A DNA stretch of 64,000 nt from Owenia fusiformis (GCA_903813345.2 CAIIXF020000001.1:53647885-53711884), one strand, 5' to 3'. Shown: positions 1-14,139, counted from the first letter of the stretch. Notes: generated by a model not told the origin, from the letters alone. Numbers and translations: made by a program.

Positions 1-2670
1 TTTTGCTTGAGTCAGATTGATTTAAATATAACTCAGGTTTTGGCGGAGAAAGTTGTCTAAGAATGTTTTTTAATCTACTGGTTTTAAGTGGAAAACTGCA
101 TCATTCAGAGGTGTATAAAATTTTTGAGGTACTACTCAGTTTATCTTAAATCTCTGATATTTATCGAAAAGTTTTTAAAATAAGCAAATTCCTTTTTCTA
201 TCAAAGTTTACTATGTGGGATTATTGCGTGGGAATTTGTCTAAGTACGTAATTATATTGTCTTATATCGCAAAGCTATGGATTTCTATGACTCGCATCCT
301 TAACCCTTCATTGACTGATTACTCTTCAGTAGATTGATCACTAAACCTAATCATCAAATATCTGTTATTAAATTTTTAGAAATATGTAATCATTTAAGAA
401 TGATCAACCCTTTATACAATATTTAATATCAGTCACAGAAATAGACAAGAATAGTGAAATGTCCGCCTGTGATCCCCACTGTTCATTGACATGAGCAACT
501 TTATCATTTTTCATAAGTTTTTCAACAGAGGGTTAAAAGAGAAAAGTGAAGTTTCACAGATTCAGTCCCTTAATGGTGGGAATGTATGTCCAAGTCTCCA
601 GTTGATATCCTTAGTTTAAAGTAGACATAGTTGTGGTGTAACATTAACACCTTGTTGGACCAAGAAAGGTTTAAAATAATTACATCTCAATGTCTGGACT
701 CTTAACAGTTGATAGGTGAAAAATAATATCCTTTTACAGCCTTTATAGATTGTCCTGTTGACCAGACAGACACCACAGATGTATGTTTTGTACTTCATAA
801 TTCATACCACAAGATCCCTGTTCATTAGAATATTGATGTTGATTGCTTAGTTTATTTATTATGTTATCTTAAAGGAAAGATAACTTTGAGTGAAATTAAA
901 GTCACTCATTTTCATTTTGGTTGCTTTCAAAAATATCTAGTTAATTTCCCATGGATATAAGTGATATCCCCATCATTAATTCTATCATTAATATCATATC
1001 ATTAATAATGTTGAAATTATGACTAAAACTGGTGAAATTAAGATTAGTACTTCATTTTCCTTGGGAGATAACAATGTAAAATTTTTCCGTTAATGTTAAT
1101 GTACAGTCACCATTGAATACCCCAGAGTGCCGTATGTTATCATACACTTCAGTTGGCTAAACAACATCAAGAGTTGGGCTGGGTCAGAGGAGGAAACTCC
1201 ACCGGGTGAGCCAATAAAACATCCATTTTTTATTTGGTGATAACATTTTTAATCATCCATATATTTTAGAAATATTGATGATGGAGGTTAAGAATCAATT
1301 TTCTCATTCTTCCTTGAATAGAATAGATCAATTTTCAGGGGTTTGTGAATAAGAATAGTTAACAGATGGGTCTAACGGAAAATATGTAATGTCAGATAAT
1401 ATTCAAAGGAACAATTTTACACTGATATTAGTCAACACTATGTCAGTATATTCTGCAATTACTTTCCAGACATAAAATTGAATATTAGAAGTTATCATAA
1501 GACAAGTAAGATGAAGAAAAATTGACTCATTTGATTTTACCCAGAATTTCACCTACCAGTTCAATTTTTAGCTCATTCTTGATGTTGAACCAATCCATCT
1601 TATATTCCTTTTTGGTTTTAATGCCCTCCCTGTACTTTAGTTTTTAACACAACTTTAAATTACAGTAGTATATGGACCATATATCAGTATATACAATGTG
1701 TCTCTAGTCTCTCTGACCTCTTACATCCATTTGGTTCTAATATTATGGGCTACAACTGAAATAATTGCATTTACACCCCAATTCACTCTTAACATTACTC
1801 ATTCAAATACATGTACCACTATAAGAAATACCACTAAAAATAAATAAAAAATTGTAGCAAAATAAAAATATGGAAGACTTTTGGCCCACCGTGTAGATAT
1901 AGTTTTTGACCAAGGAGGGGAGGTAAGAAAATCTTGTTTCTGGTCATGAGGCTTCCATATTCTAGGCCTGTCCTCTAGACTTTCTTTTTGTATATTTAAA
2001 AATATGTGTCTTTTTTCACATATTTAAAAGATTAAACAAATTTAATGATTTGATCATGTATCAACCCAGCATCCAGAAACAAGATTAATTTTCCTTGCCT
2101 AGCTTAGAGGAGTGAACTGATAACTAGGTGTGATATATACCAGTGTGCTGTTTGATTCTGTTGTTGATAAACTAACCTATCTACCATATAGGAAATACCT
2201 ATCACACACTTCAGATATCGTTTAACCTAGATATAAGAAACAAAACTGAATGAAAACTATTCTGCAGCTTTTCATGGATGGACTTTTATTTCTTAGCTGT
2301 TTTTGTCGCAATGTAAATGTCTCATGTTGCTGATGAGGTGACAAGAAACTGATTAGTTGAAGCTCATAAAGATGGCGTGCATGTAAATCTCATGAAGCCC
2401 TTTGCAATACCCTCCATGCATTCATTTGTTATAAACATAGAAGTGTGCTTGCATATATTCCCATATTCCATCCAATTTTTGATCAATTTTTTATGCGATA
2501 AAGCCTCTTTCATTGTGTCAGGAGACAAATCTTATCATTTACAAGTTACATATACAAGCACTTAACAGAAGTACATGTAAAATGATTGTCAAACATTTCT
2601 CATATTTGCATATTTGCAGTTATTCTTGTATAACTAAAAATGTTTGAAGATCTTCATAATTTCTCATTGT

Positions 2671-2879
2671 TACACTCTCCTCCATAATTTTGGCAACTAG
2701 AAGTCTTCATTTGATTGAGTGTGAAAAATATTATTTCAATCTTTATTTTGTTTCTTTATTACAACAGTTTGGAAATTTCTGCCAAATTTGAAGATTTTTT
2801 AAATCACCAAACATAAACAGCCTTTAACAAGTAATCCAAAAGAGGACTTCTGGTTTACACACTTATGTAGGGGGATGTA
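2671..2879. mobile_element. TA-flanked fold-back MITE, copy 1
   Basis: The left arm begins TACACTCTCCTCCATAATTT and the right arm, read on the other strand, begins TACATCCCCCTACATAAGTG. The arms stay similar for about 40 bp (GGCAACTAGAAGTC against GTAAACCAGAAGTC). The interior matches a second copy at 14880-15094 in the opposite orientation, sharing CTGTTTATGTTTGG on the complementary strand. TA at both outer ends fits the target duplication of Tc1/mariner-type elements, but there is no transposase, so the superfamily is an inference. Confidence 0.7.
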
Positions 2880-3774
2880 TGTATGTATGTCTGAAGCTGT
2901 AGTCAGGGGCCCTACTTGTCAGCTTGTCTTTGGATGTTCACAGTGTTAGACTTGTGAGCCTTGAGATAATGCAGGTTCAATTATACATAAAGAACCCTTT
3001 TACTTTTACACAATATTTTAAAATTCCTATGTTCATATTTTTGCTTCTGTTTAGCTTGAATAAGATTATTTGTGTGAACCATTTCAGGTATTTCACCACG
3101 TTAGGGAAAACTTGATGTGCATGGATGCATAATAAACAATTTCATCATTTTTGTACTCATGAAAAAGTGTTTTAACCCCATCATCAACTTGTGCTAGTTT
3201 AATAACTCCAGAGTAAAAACCATGGCATTTTTTATCATTTCATGTATTTTTGATAATCTCCATAGATTCTGTACCTACATGTTTGCTGGTCTGTTTTAAC
3301 TCTAGAGTGAGACTGGCCACTTAGGTGTCAACACCTTCTTAACCTAGTTCTGACCATATCATCTTTCCATACTCTGCTACATAACTATCCTTTGCTAGTT
3401 GGCCCTTTGATTTGGCTTATCTTCATACATGGAAATAACATAAAAGTTGGGAAGTAATTTGTCTTGTTTCAAGTTCTTGTCACCCCCTCCCCCCTTTTTA
3501 TTATTTTCTTGTAAAATAATTATACAAAGTTACGAAACATTGTCATATTTAATGTCAATCAATTTTTCAAATAATCACTCATTCAAATATTTTTCTCCAA
3601 AGTTCCTGTAGCAGTTGAATGATTTGTTTTTGTGAATTCATTTTTCTTGCCTAACTCCAACACTGCCAAAGTTTATAAGTACATTACTAATATACTAATA
3701 GGGCACTGGCAATATGCTCTGGGTAAAAGAACAAACCTTCATTTTACCTCTTCTTTTTTGTATCTTTTTTATTA

Positions 3775-3925
3775 TATCACCTCAACAAGTGATGACATGT
3801 TGTTATTATGTCACCACCACCACCAAACGTGCTTTAGATATTGTTTGTCTCCAACTTTTTTGTGGATGGCAGTTGGTGTTCGGCGTTTTGCATATGTAAC
3901 AAATGGCATGTAATGACATTTTGCC
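3775..3925 (+). repeat. GT-rich dispersed repeat, copy 1
   Basis: The stretch contains CAAGTGATGACATGTTGTTA, then TGTGGATGGCAGTTGGTGTT and GTAACAAATGGCATG before GACATTTTGCCTG. The same ordered blocks recur at about 17550-17700 and 48755-48915. It has no terminal inverted repeats that I can see and no credible coding frame. The internal TTGGTGTTCGG motif is itself repeated in the other copies. Confidence 0.6.
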
Positions 3926-4441
3926 TGTTTATGATTTAGAATTTTACTCCTCTATAAACTGTGTTGTCCTCAAAGAGATTGCAGAACTGATAAAATTGAA
4001 ATAATATTAAATATTCTGCATGTGATGTATTATAAAGGAAGCCATTCTAATTCTTCATCTCATTGATTCTAAACAACAGAAGTCACATTATATTTTATTA
4101 ATATTTTAGATGAGAATTTCATTATTTTGATTGAAGCTATGAAGAATTAATGAGACATTTAGTGACCATTAGCCTAGCACCAATGACCAGTTGTATTACA
4201 GTTTTGTTAGTTGTGGTGTTATGGTTGAATAAAATCGTCATTTTGTTGTCAGTGTTCTGATCATAATGGCTATTATTGCATTTAATTCTTTAAAGGCTAA
4301 TTTGAATAAAATTCTTCCTATTCTGTGTTTTCTACAGTATTTACAAAGTGAGCCTTGTTTCAGTTCCTTCCTGAATTATTTTGTTTTCTGAATAGTCTTT
4401 ATTTAATAGAAATCTCTAAACTTGACAACATGCCTAGTTCA

Positions 4442-4526
4442 CTATACTATAGCATAGCTACTTTAGTTCAGTAATAGTAGTTTCCTATACTATAGCATAG
4501 CTACTTTAGTTCAGTAATAGTAGTTT
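4442..4526. repeat. 43-bp tandem duplication
   Basis: Two adjacent, essentially identical copies begin CTATACTATAGCATAGCTAC and end AATAGTAGTTT, starting at 4442 and 4485. Near-identity suggests a recent slippage or local duplication. No function is apparent. Confidence 0.85.
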
Positions 4527-6665
4527 GAGGCATACCTGGCCAGGTTAATCACTTATATATGAGCAGAGCAACACAGATTTAAATATGTAAATGTGCAAGG
4601 TATTTGCTTCATATGTTTACAATGTTAAAGGCTCCTTCTTAACATATCCAACTTCCCATTATCAGTCTAATTGATTAAAAAACTGAACAGACATAGTCTA
4701 CTTGGCCAGTATACAGATTCCAAATAGAATTAGGCAACACAGGTACAGTATATTGTATAGCATTGTGGGATCTACCTTCTCTACTATCCCTTTAGAAGTA
4801 GAATTGCAAGTTGCAATTCCATGTTCTCATATTTCTATGTCTCCACTATCTCTTGGATCTCGCAAGCTTTGGATAAAGAGAGCACAGAATGGGTATATCG
4901 GATTAAAGTTTACTTTCTGCATAATGGTGCAGTAAGAATATTGCCAGGTTTAGGCATAAATTTGGGTTACCCCTTACCCATCATCTCTACCCTCTTTATT
5001 TTCATTCTACCAGAGGACTTTCTGGAAATTCGGGCTTGACACACCATATGTATCAATATAGACCAAATTCAGGTATTCTTGCTAAAATGAATGAAACCAT
5101 TCATACAACTATCTTTATATGTGTTTTGCTTCAACATACTATTTGGCATTGTCTCAAGTACTGACTGTGAGATGTCTGAAGAACTGGTACCAAATTCAGC
5201 ATAAGCTGAAATATTTTATCGTTTTGGACATTCTGGATTGTTAATTACAAGGTTATTTAGTGCATTCATCTGCTGAGGGAGTCTCATTGGGTTCAATCAC
5301 CCCCTCCTTGAATCATGCCTTGTCGGTTTTCAGAAAATATCCTCTTTATATTTTTCACATTTTTAGCCTCATAAATGTTTTAGTGATGGACATTATTTTT
5401 AGCCCTTGTTTTTTTCAATTTTTGGCCTCATAAATAACGATAAATTTTTATGATAGGCCTAAATTGTGAAAAATTAGATATTTTTTTGAAAAAATTCCTT
5501 CCTTGTCAATTTTCAGATCCACCCTTCCCAGGTTGTAAATCCTGGCTATGGCTAGTGTTCATGATTTCATTGGTTTAATCTTTTCTGATGTTTATAAGTT
5601 TAAACTTAGGTCAAATGTGTGCTTTTACTCTTAATTGTCATTGTATGGCTATATAATGTGCCAATGTTTATTGTCATTTAGAAAATATTTTCCTTCAAAA
5701 AATCATGTTCCGAAACATATGTCACCATAATTATAGTAAATTTCATTTTTGGCATTACATTCACTATATTTATGTTACAATATAGCATGATTGCTTTACA
5801 ATAGTTCTGGAAGGTCATTTTTAGAGCACGTAGCTGGGGGTCTGTGTATCAGATCAACGTTGACAGGTCCATCACTATCATTTAATATTTGACGTTTTTT
5901 GAATGAATAAACTTGCCAGGACAGTTCCCTTTTACTTTAAAATAAAATTACTTTTTTTCTTTGAAATTAAAATTGGTAAAAGTGGTTCATCCAATGGTCC
6001 ACTCTATTTATTGGCAAATCCTTTAAAAGATGAATAATATGAATTAGCAATAACAACAGACCAAGAGATTTTTATTCATGAAATACATAAAATGATCAGA
6101 TTTATTTTTCGCCAGTCTTGTTTTTTTTATTGTTGTTTTGGATAAACTGGCAGATTTTCTATTAATGGCCATTTAACAGTTGCTACATGCTAAGTTTTCC
6201 TTAGGAAAAGATGAAAGGTTCCAGTATTTATTTTAGTGCTCTCATTCTACATCCTAAGGCCACTGGTCATTTTGTAACAAATGAGATCTTGAGGAAAATG
6301 TGTTTTCAGGATTGAGGTCAATGTTTCTTACCAGTCTTAGGGGAGGCATCAAAATATCGATGTCGGACCAAAAACTAAATAAGTTTAGTTAGGGGGAGGG
6401 GGTTCAAAGCCATTCCAGTTTGCTATCTGACAAATTTCAACATTTCAATTTTTGCAATTATATACTAAAGTGTTATCCCATGCTATAAAAGTACAGGGTC
6501 TAAGTGATGTGCTTGAAACTTGACCGCTGCCCGTGTCTAGCTTAAGAGCCACTTAGAATTGTTATTCATTGTTTTCCTAAGAGAAAAACATTTTTGACCA
6601 GATAAGTAAATGAAACAATTTCCTCTTATAAACTACATGGTGTAATGCAAACAAAGAAATGAGAT

Positions 6666-6730
6666 GTTATTACCCTTTTCAATATAATTTCTCTATAAGA
6701 GAGCTTCATTTACTAGGACCTGGGCCTCAG
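6666..6730 (-). repeat. GAAGCTCTCTT dispersed repeat, copy 1
   Basis: On the minus strand this reads GAGGCCCAGGTCCTAGTAAA, then GAAGCTCTCTTATAGAGAAA and TATTGAAAAGGG. The same order of blocks is found around 14140-14215 and 56930-57000. Shorter or more diverged copies lie near 23730, 29235 and 50560. It is probably one end of a degraded transposon family. Confidence 0.55.
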
Positions 6731-8341
6731 GGTAGTTTGATATACTGTACACTGTACTTGCACAGTCATCTATGTAGCATGTTCTTCTTTCATTGTCTAT
6801 GTTTCCAAATAGTCTTTGAGATGAGGAAATAATGAAGAGGAGGGCTAAATTAGTTAACGCTATATTCCTTGCAAGCCCATTTCTCTCTCCTTGGATATGG
6901 TAGCTTTTAAATATCAATTTTGACCACTTAAAAACATTTTCCCATGTTTAGCTAAATGGATTTTACAAAAATGGTTGTAGCTACCGTATCAAGAAAGAAA
7001 TGGGCTCGCAAGGAATATCCCTTTACAAGACCTTGGAGGTTCTCCTTTAGTCACATTTTCTCTGGCCTTCAATGGAATGAAGGTACTCTTGGCAAGAGCC
7101 CAATTGCCATCATTACTCTTTGAACAACATATATGTTCATATTCATCCAGAATCTAAGTCATGAAATTATGATGCTTCATTTTTAACTATATTTTGTATA
7201 AGAAGCTTGCAGTCATTTCACATTCAGAATCTCATGTAAGGCCATATAAGCTTCATTTAAGTCCATTAAGATCTGCAACATCTAATCTGTATAGTCATCT
7301 GTAATAGTAAGAGGCTAGTGTGTTTCAGGGTAGATTAAAAAAGCTTGCTGAGAGTTCCTTAGGGACTCATAGAAATAATTGGCCAGACTGACCACTTGTA
7401 GAAAAGTATCATAGGTATACATCAATCCACACCATGGGTGTTGGTGGGGCAATCAAGGAGAGTTACAGCTAAGTAAACACACTTGTGTTGTGACTGCTGA
7501 CCATGTAGAACTAAACAACATATCAATAGACATGTGATACCACCCATCATTGGTCATTTACAACCAAAACAAACTTCAACTGAAGATTCACAATATCTAG
7601 CTTGGTTTTTGCTTGAAAGTGGCTGTGAGGGTTGTTCTCATGCAGGCTTGAAATAAATCCGTATATTGAATGATTAATTCAATTTTTAGATTTTTTATGA
7701 TCTGGAGGGTCAGGATGTTGCAAACTTAAATATTGGAGTCAAAACTTAAGCTAAAGAGGATATTTCTTTTTCAGTTAAAAAAACATTGAAAAATATGTCT
7801 TTAATCATTTATTTGTAGAAGATGTTTTGCGATTATATTCTGGTAAATGTTGGCCCTGTTTATTAGATATATTTGGCATTTGGGTGAACTTGTCCCATCT
7901 CATTTCTTCCAACAGACACTGTGATATTCTCTTATTATGAAAGAAGAAACGGCCATTGGATACCATGATGGTTACCCTTTAAAATAGATTTATTCCCTTA
8001 AAAGAGAGTTTCAGCTCATAATTACATCTAGCATTTCAGGCTTAGGGTACATGATGGGATAAAATTGTTATTTGTGATGTTGTTGAAATTTGGAAGCTAA
8101 AAGCCATTAGTACTTCCTTCATGTTTTCAGACTTTTATTAATAACATCCTTTTTTGTAAAACTGGTTGGTTTCAACCCATTTTAAAGTTCCGTTTATATG
8201 TCATATTTGGTCAGAGTTGAAATCACTTGACGTTCATTAGACCTTGTTTCAAGTGGTTCAGACACTTTTAATCTAATTAATGCATGTACATTTGCACCTG
8301 CATAACATTGTTCCAGCTATGAAATCGTTTTATTTCTTCAG

Positions 8342-8408
8342 ACTTATGCGGTCACCCCGAGGCGTCTCTCCCAAGGCTGAGAAAGTTTCTAATATGCTGG
8401 GTGTTGGG
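8342..8408 (+). CDS. Candidate internal exon of an unidentified upstream gene
   Basis: A strong acceptor (TTTTATTTCTTCAG) precedes 67 nt that are clearly richer in GC than the flanks, followed by GTAACC as a donor. One frame reads LMRSPRGVSPKAEKVSNMLG with two further residues, with one nucleotide completing an incoming codon and an outgoing phase of 0. The composition (Arg, Ser, Pro, Lys, Glu) looks like real protein rather than translated intron, but I do not recognise the family. A + strand gene would then run across this part of the window. The other two frames are less protein-like, and one of them contains a stop. Confidence 0.4.
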
Positions 8409-11400
8409 GTAACCTGATTTTTCCTCATTTCTCAGGGATCTTTCCTGAGGTCATTTGAACTAAAAGTGATTTAATTGCAATGTTGTTTTGTTTAATACTG
8501 AATTTGTGTGTTGTCTGGGAATCATCTTGAATTTGTCAAGACTTGTGGCGATTCATATAAAATCATGTGCACTAGTTCTGTATTTCTCCTTTATGTTAAT
8601 TGTTTCTACATATATATTTTATTTTTATTTTTTTATTTATTGATTTCTCATTTCACCCCTTATAGGGTATAAGAGTACAAAAGACAAACTTAACTAATAC
8701 AGTAACAAACATTAAACATTTTTTTGCCCAGCCTCGATTAAAAAATTACGATGGTATGATGGTACCATTGTCATTTACTTAAAGGGGCTGAAAATGTACT
8801 TTTTTGTTCTCAGTTTCAAAAATAGGCCTTGTTATTTATTATTAAGGCCTTTTTGCAAAATTAGCCCAACATTTTTAATTATGTGCCCAAATTTTCAAAT
8901 TATTCTTTTGTCCTCCCTTTGTGATTGTATTGAAAGATTGATATTAACCATGGATTAAATATGTTGATTGCAGAATTGATAGCAGTAAGCCAAATGAACA
9001 TCAAAGTAGGCCAAGTATTAATGCATGCCTTTTATCAACAATTTCCACAAATCTTTTTAACCTAAATTTAGATTTAGATGATTTTTTAATGCACAGTTTT
9101 TTACTTTGAATTTTATTTGACGTGTTTAAATTTAACTTCTGAAAGGGAGGTAATTAACTGTTAAGTTGAGGTCTCCTATGTCATTACCTGAAATGATACA
9201 TCACAGTTATGTCTCAATTAATTGCTAAACTTTCTTCATTTTCACAAAAAAAAAAAAGCGTTTACTGATAATCTTTTCAAAATAATTTGTCCTCAAATCT
9301 CCAGGTATCTCCCTGGATGGTTGATCTAAATATCCTTTACAGTTTTCAAATTGAATAAAATATTTTTTCGGGTGTCATATGATTTTTATCTGATGTTATC
9401 TCTCCTCATCCTCAGCCATCAACTTTATTAAATTGTTTACTCAAGAGTGCACAAAAAAATCATAAATTTTCTAAATAAAGATATCCATTGTGTATTGTTT
9501 AGCCAAGGGTAGTTATTGATGTCAATAAGAAAAACATTTTAAGGTAATTGTATTTTCTAATGACATGACTATATGTCAATAAACAAACTAACCAACGTTC
9601 CTCAACCTTTTGGGAGTGATTGAACTTTCAGACCCCTATGTCATCAAAAAATATTAAAGGTATCTTCAATGAAGAATGTGTGAGAATGAAGTTGTTAAAC
9701 ATTTTGAAGTTAAAGCAAGGAATGTCTTCAAATAAGTTTACTCTATAAAGTGCTATCGGGGTGGGCCACCTATTGAGTGATTTATGTACTATGCATAAAT
9801 TAATTTTACAAATAATTATTTACTTTTCTTATTTTTAGCGAATATAATTATTTACTTTTCTTATTAAAATGAGAACAATGATAGAGAATATGTTAAGCAC
9901 ACGCAAGCCATTAATAAGTCTGAGATTTTACAAGATTTAAAGGAAATGTTCAATGTTATTGTTATTACAGAATTAATCTACAGATAAGACATTTATCAAT
10001 TGAATTAAGTTTACAAGGTTGATACTGACCCCAGAGGCTGACTTAAAGTCAGACACACTTGTTATTTTAACATGCAATGCAACTTTTAAAATTTCATATA
10101 ATGATATTAATTCTTTAAACTCTGCATAAACATATGGAGACTTATCCTCAGTTTTGGTGTGATCAACAAGTTTTATGGAGCCAGTAGCTTGGACTAAGAA
10201 CCAATTACAATTCTCTTTTTAAGAACGCCCCAAAGTGGTGTTCTTATACCTTTTGTACATAAAGTTCAAATTTTCAGGGCATCCCGGCTGATTTTGAGAA
10301 AAGTTCAAATAATGTCCATGCAGTTTAGTTCCCAAATTAATTCAACTAAGATCAAAGTATTTGATGTCAAAAGAATTCCCTGGGGTTTTGACTGAACAGG
10401 GGATAATTATTTAGACGTATCAATTTGCCAGTTTCAGTATGATTTAAAAATTAAGATTTATGTCGGTCAATAGTGAAAACTGCGTATAACAATTCAGCTC
10501 ATAATATGTCATCTTTCGTAATCATTGACATATTGTTAATAATCGTTAACCACTGCGTTCCCGATTCTTCCATTTGTATCAGATAAATCTCATAATTCTT
10601 AGCGTTATGAATATTGATCAGAAGATGCACTCGATATTACATATTTATTTATTTTCTACAGATCGGAGTCTTATTGGTTGTTTACTTGAAATTGTTCCTT
10701 TTGTGAATAAAATGGAGTTAACCAAGAGTTTTTATTTTCCCTTGGGGAATGTAATGAAGTGTGTTCAGATTGCCTAATGTTGTATAAAAAGAAGGTAATG
10801 TTCATATTGCGGATTAGGATTTCCCGAGAAAGGTAACACAAGTTGACAGGTTTGTATTAAACACCAATTCACCTCCTCCAACTGAGCCAAACATTAAGCA
10901 TTATGAGTCCTTAAGCTGGATTTGCGCATTAAAATAACACTTACCGGTTATATTTGATATAAAACAAAAAAATAACAATGTGTGGTTGACTTACTTGGCT
11001 TACTGTTGCAGTTTAAATTTTTGGCTGGTGTTACCCAGGGTTTGATTCTCTTATGTCACTTTCTTATACATTTTCTTATAATCTTCAGTCACTTTTGACT
11101 GCGCTTTAGGTTTAGATGTAAATATTAGACCATTATTATAAATTCTGGATGCAGTTTCTCAAATGTGTCAAAGTAAATATTTGAAATAACAAGTCTACGT
11201 TTGTTAAATGGAGGAAATTTGTCAATCTTAGATGAGTGTAAAATAAGCAATTTTCATGTGATTAATCTTCATGATTTTATCGAATTGTCGAAATTTCACT
11301 TGATTAAATTTTGTGATTTTTCCAGAGAGGTTTATATAACTTAATTCAAATTAGCTATTGTCCATGATTTCAAGATCAGTTTCAAGGTCAGGTATAGAGT

Positions 11401-11419
11401 AGTTTTTGAGATTATAAAT

Positions 11420-11850
11420 TCTAAGTATGGAAGGTTGAATATGACCCCTACCAATAATGATTTTCAAGGAGTACAGTTCCCTGCCCAATATTCATTAGAA
11501 GGACTAATAATGACCCTTACCAATAATGGTTTTCAAGGAGCTAGGGAATGACTAATGACCCCTACTAATTATGATATTCAAAGAGTTTAGACTCCCACCC
11601 ACCATTATCATTTTGAAGGACTTATGACCCCTACCAATTATAATTTTCAAGGAGTTTGGGTCCTCACCTGATATACTTAGGAAAGACTAATGACCCCTAC
11701 CAATTTAGATTTTCAAGGATTTATATCTATTGCTTATTGTTATTTGAAAGAACTAATAACCCTGCTATTCTGTCCACCACAGAATTAACTTTTTGAGGAA
11801 TTTAGAACCTTACTCAATCGCCTTCGAAAAGGACTTTTGACCCTGCCCAT
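11420..11850. repeat. Diverged tandem array with ATGACCCCTACCAAT units
   Basis: The motif ATGACCCCTACCAAT followed by TTTTCAAGGAG recurs at roughly 55-75 bp spacing, with substitutions and indels in every unit (11440s, 11510s, 11545s, 11625s, 11690s). The divergence suggests an old array. No coding potential is seen. Confidence 0.65.
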
Positions 11851-14139
11851 TTTCCTTTCAAAAATGGCATGGTATGTTTTACTTATCCAGTTCCCATGGT
11901 AAATCATAGGCAAACAATCTAAATTGAAAGGCATATTTGACAAGGAAACACAGCCATCAGTAAGCTTATTGGGGAATAACCTTAATCAGGAAGACTATTA
12001 TATACTGTTTGTGGACCACTTTGATGATGTCTTCAAGGTTTCCCTGTGACTCTTTGATGGTTTTGTTTCTCCTCAGTTATTAGAGTTGGTTCAAAGTGAA
12101 AATGGGGGAGGTAGTTGTACCATATCTCTTGAAAGCCCCTGGTTGTACCTAGTATGTGTATTACTTTATGAAATGTCCATTTTCACATTCTCAACACATC
12201 TTTTAGCACTTTTGCAACTAGCAACATTTCAAGATTAGAAAGGAAGCAGATGGCATGCTTTATCAAGAATAACTTGATTTTGTGATTTTTCAAATTCTTA
12301 ACTGGATTCATTTTCAATTGGGTGCCAGATGATTATCATGTCATCACCAAGGTGATATTGTGATAGCCACCATCATTCGATGTCTTTGTTGTTTGTTGGG
12401 GTCAGCATCTACATTGTTTTAACTGCATGGCAACTAGGTGGTAACATTTTCTCATGGAATTGTTTCAATTTCAACTCCTGCTTTAAGCACCCAAATTGCT
12501 TAAAAGTACCGATGGAGTTGATTGCTCTATACCTAAGATTACCTTTATAGAAGATTGACCCCATGTTGAAACATTTTTAAGAACCTACAAGTCCAAAAGT
12601 GTGTTATCAATACATGATAATCAATAAATTGGTATGTAATTTGACAATATGAGGATGCAGAAAATAGTTCACTCAGCTGCATTTATGAGATTATACATGA
12701 AATATATAAGTTGAACAAACATATTGATGGAGTCTGTTTCACACCTGGGTTCTATAACCTGTGTACAATCCACTTATCTCCCATTTGTCCAGTGTCCTCA
12801 ATATGTTTATAAATCATGACTTTTCTACAATTTTGATAAAGCAGTCATAATACGTCAACTTTAAAATGATTAGAAAAATCTTGAAATCTGTTTGAGATTC
12901 GGCTTTTGTGTAGCATTTATTAATTAGTACATGCCCAGTCCTTGATGTGAATGTCACATGGATGTACATATTGATAATATTTCTTTGACAGGCTCACTAG
13001 GTTTGCCTTGTTACATATACACATTTGCATTTAAAAAAGGCCAGATTGATATCTCTTGGGGACAAGGGGGCCGGTCAGTGTTAAAATATTCAGGGGAGTT
13101 TAAATTGTTGATTGGATGAGTGTGATTTGAATTACATTAAATTGATGTGTTGAATACTCATCAGTGATATCTTCCAAACACTGAAGGGAGCTGTTATTCA
13201 CCCAGTAAAGACTATATAAGATATCTTGCACCCAGTTAAAATCCATATGCACCCAGTTGAGAAACTGGAAAATCATATGCTCAAGGTCAAACATTTTTCA
13301 GATACAACTATATTCAGAACCATTGTGTTAAAAGTAAAAATTCAAATTTTGCATGTACCATCAGGTGAAAAAATACCTTACTAAGGTATGCATATTGTTG
13401 CAGAATATGCATCCAGTTTTGATTTGTTTATTTGAATGTATAGATTGGTAGATCTCCTAATGATTCTTAAAGTGATTTTCACAATGGACCACATATATAG
13501 GGAACCTTACCATGCCAACTAATTAAGTGGTTTTAACATGCTGTTCAGTAGGAGGTTGTGTCCTGTTAACAAAGGTTTGTTTTTAGAAGTTTGTGTATAT
13601 AAAGTAGCCTATCATCTCTGTTTGCCACTTCATATCCCTGTTGGATGTAGACATTTACCTTTGCTGGCTGGCCAGAAAGCAATAAAAATAATGGAGCAAT
13701 TATCATTATGTGATTTGGGCATCAGTGTATCCCTTTTTCAGCATGTAAATTAAAGTGGGAGCAAAGAGTAGTGAAATGTGGAAACTTGATATTTTTTTTA
13801 TAAAGCGTGTGCGCCAGTATTTCCTACCCTGCGTGCAGAATCTAGTTATAAACACCGAAACTCTGTTTCAAGAAGCGAAGTCAGATGAATTCAAAGGGTA
13901 GTGTTTCCCTTGTAATCATAATTTTTTATCTGAAAAAGAAAAAATAAGAACGGTTTACGAAGCAGAAATGTTCAAATTCTTTAGAATTGAAAAGGAGAAT
14001 GCATACATTAGCTTCACTGATATACATCTCCTTAAGGAGAATCCAGAACCCCTCCATGAAATGTTCCCTTCACAGTCCCATGAAGAGTATGTGCTACTTG
14101 ATTCAATACCCTGAAGATTCAACAACCTGTAGCATAGAG

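Larger units (their letters stand above)
1..8341. other. AT-rich non-coding stretch, intergenic or intron
   Basis: I see no secure gene here. The open frames are short and AT-driven, without recognisable domains. The stretch holds a fold-back element (2671-2879), a GT-rich dispersed repeat (3775-3925), a 43-bp tandem duplication (4442-4526), a tRNA-like patch (5251-5306) and one copy of the GAAGCTCTCTT repeat (6666-6730). A weak exon-like block at 1153-1205 and a stronger one at 8342-8408 suggest the region could be introns of an upstream + strand gene; this is inference. Confidence 0.5.

Noticed and set aside
10660-10749. Open block after TTATTTATTTTCTACAG
   Set aside because: The translation (RSLIGCLLEIVPFVNKMEL) is unremarkable and the donor is weak.
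12077-12110. Micro-exon-like block after TTTGTTTCTCCTCAG with reading LLELVQSENGG
   Set aside because: The acceptor is good and the phase would follow the block at 8342, but 34 nt is too little to support without conservation or transcripts.
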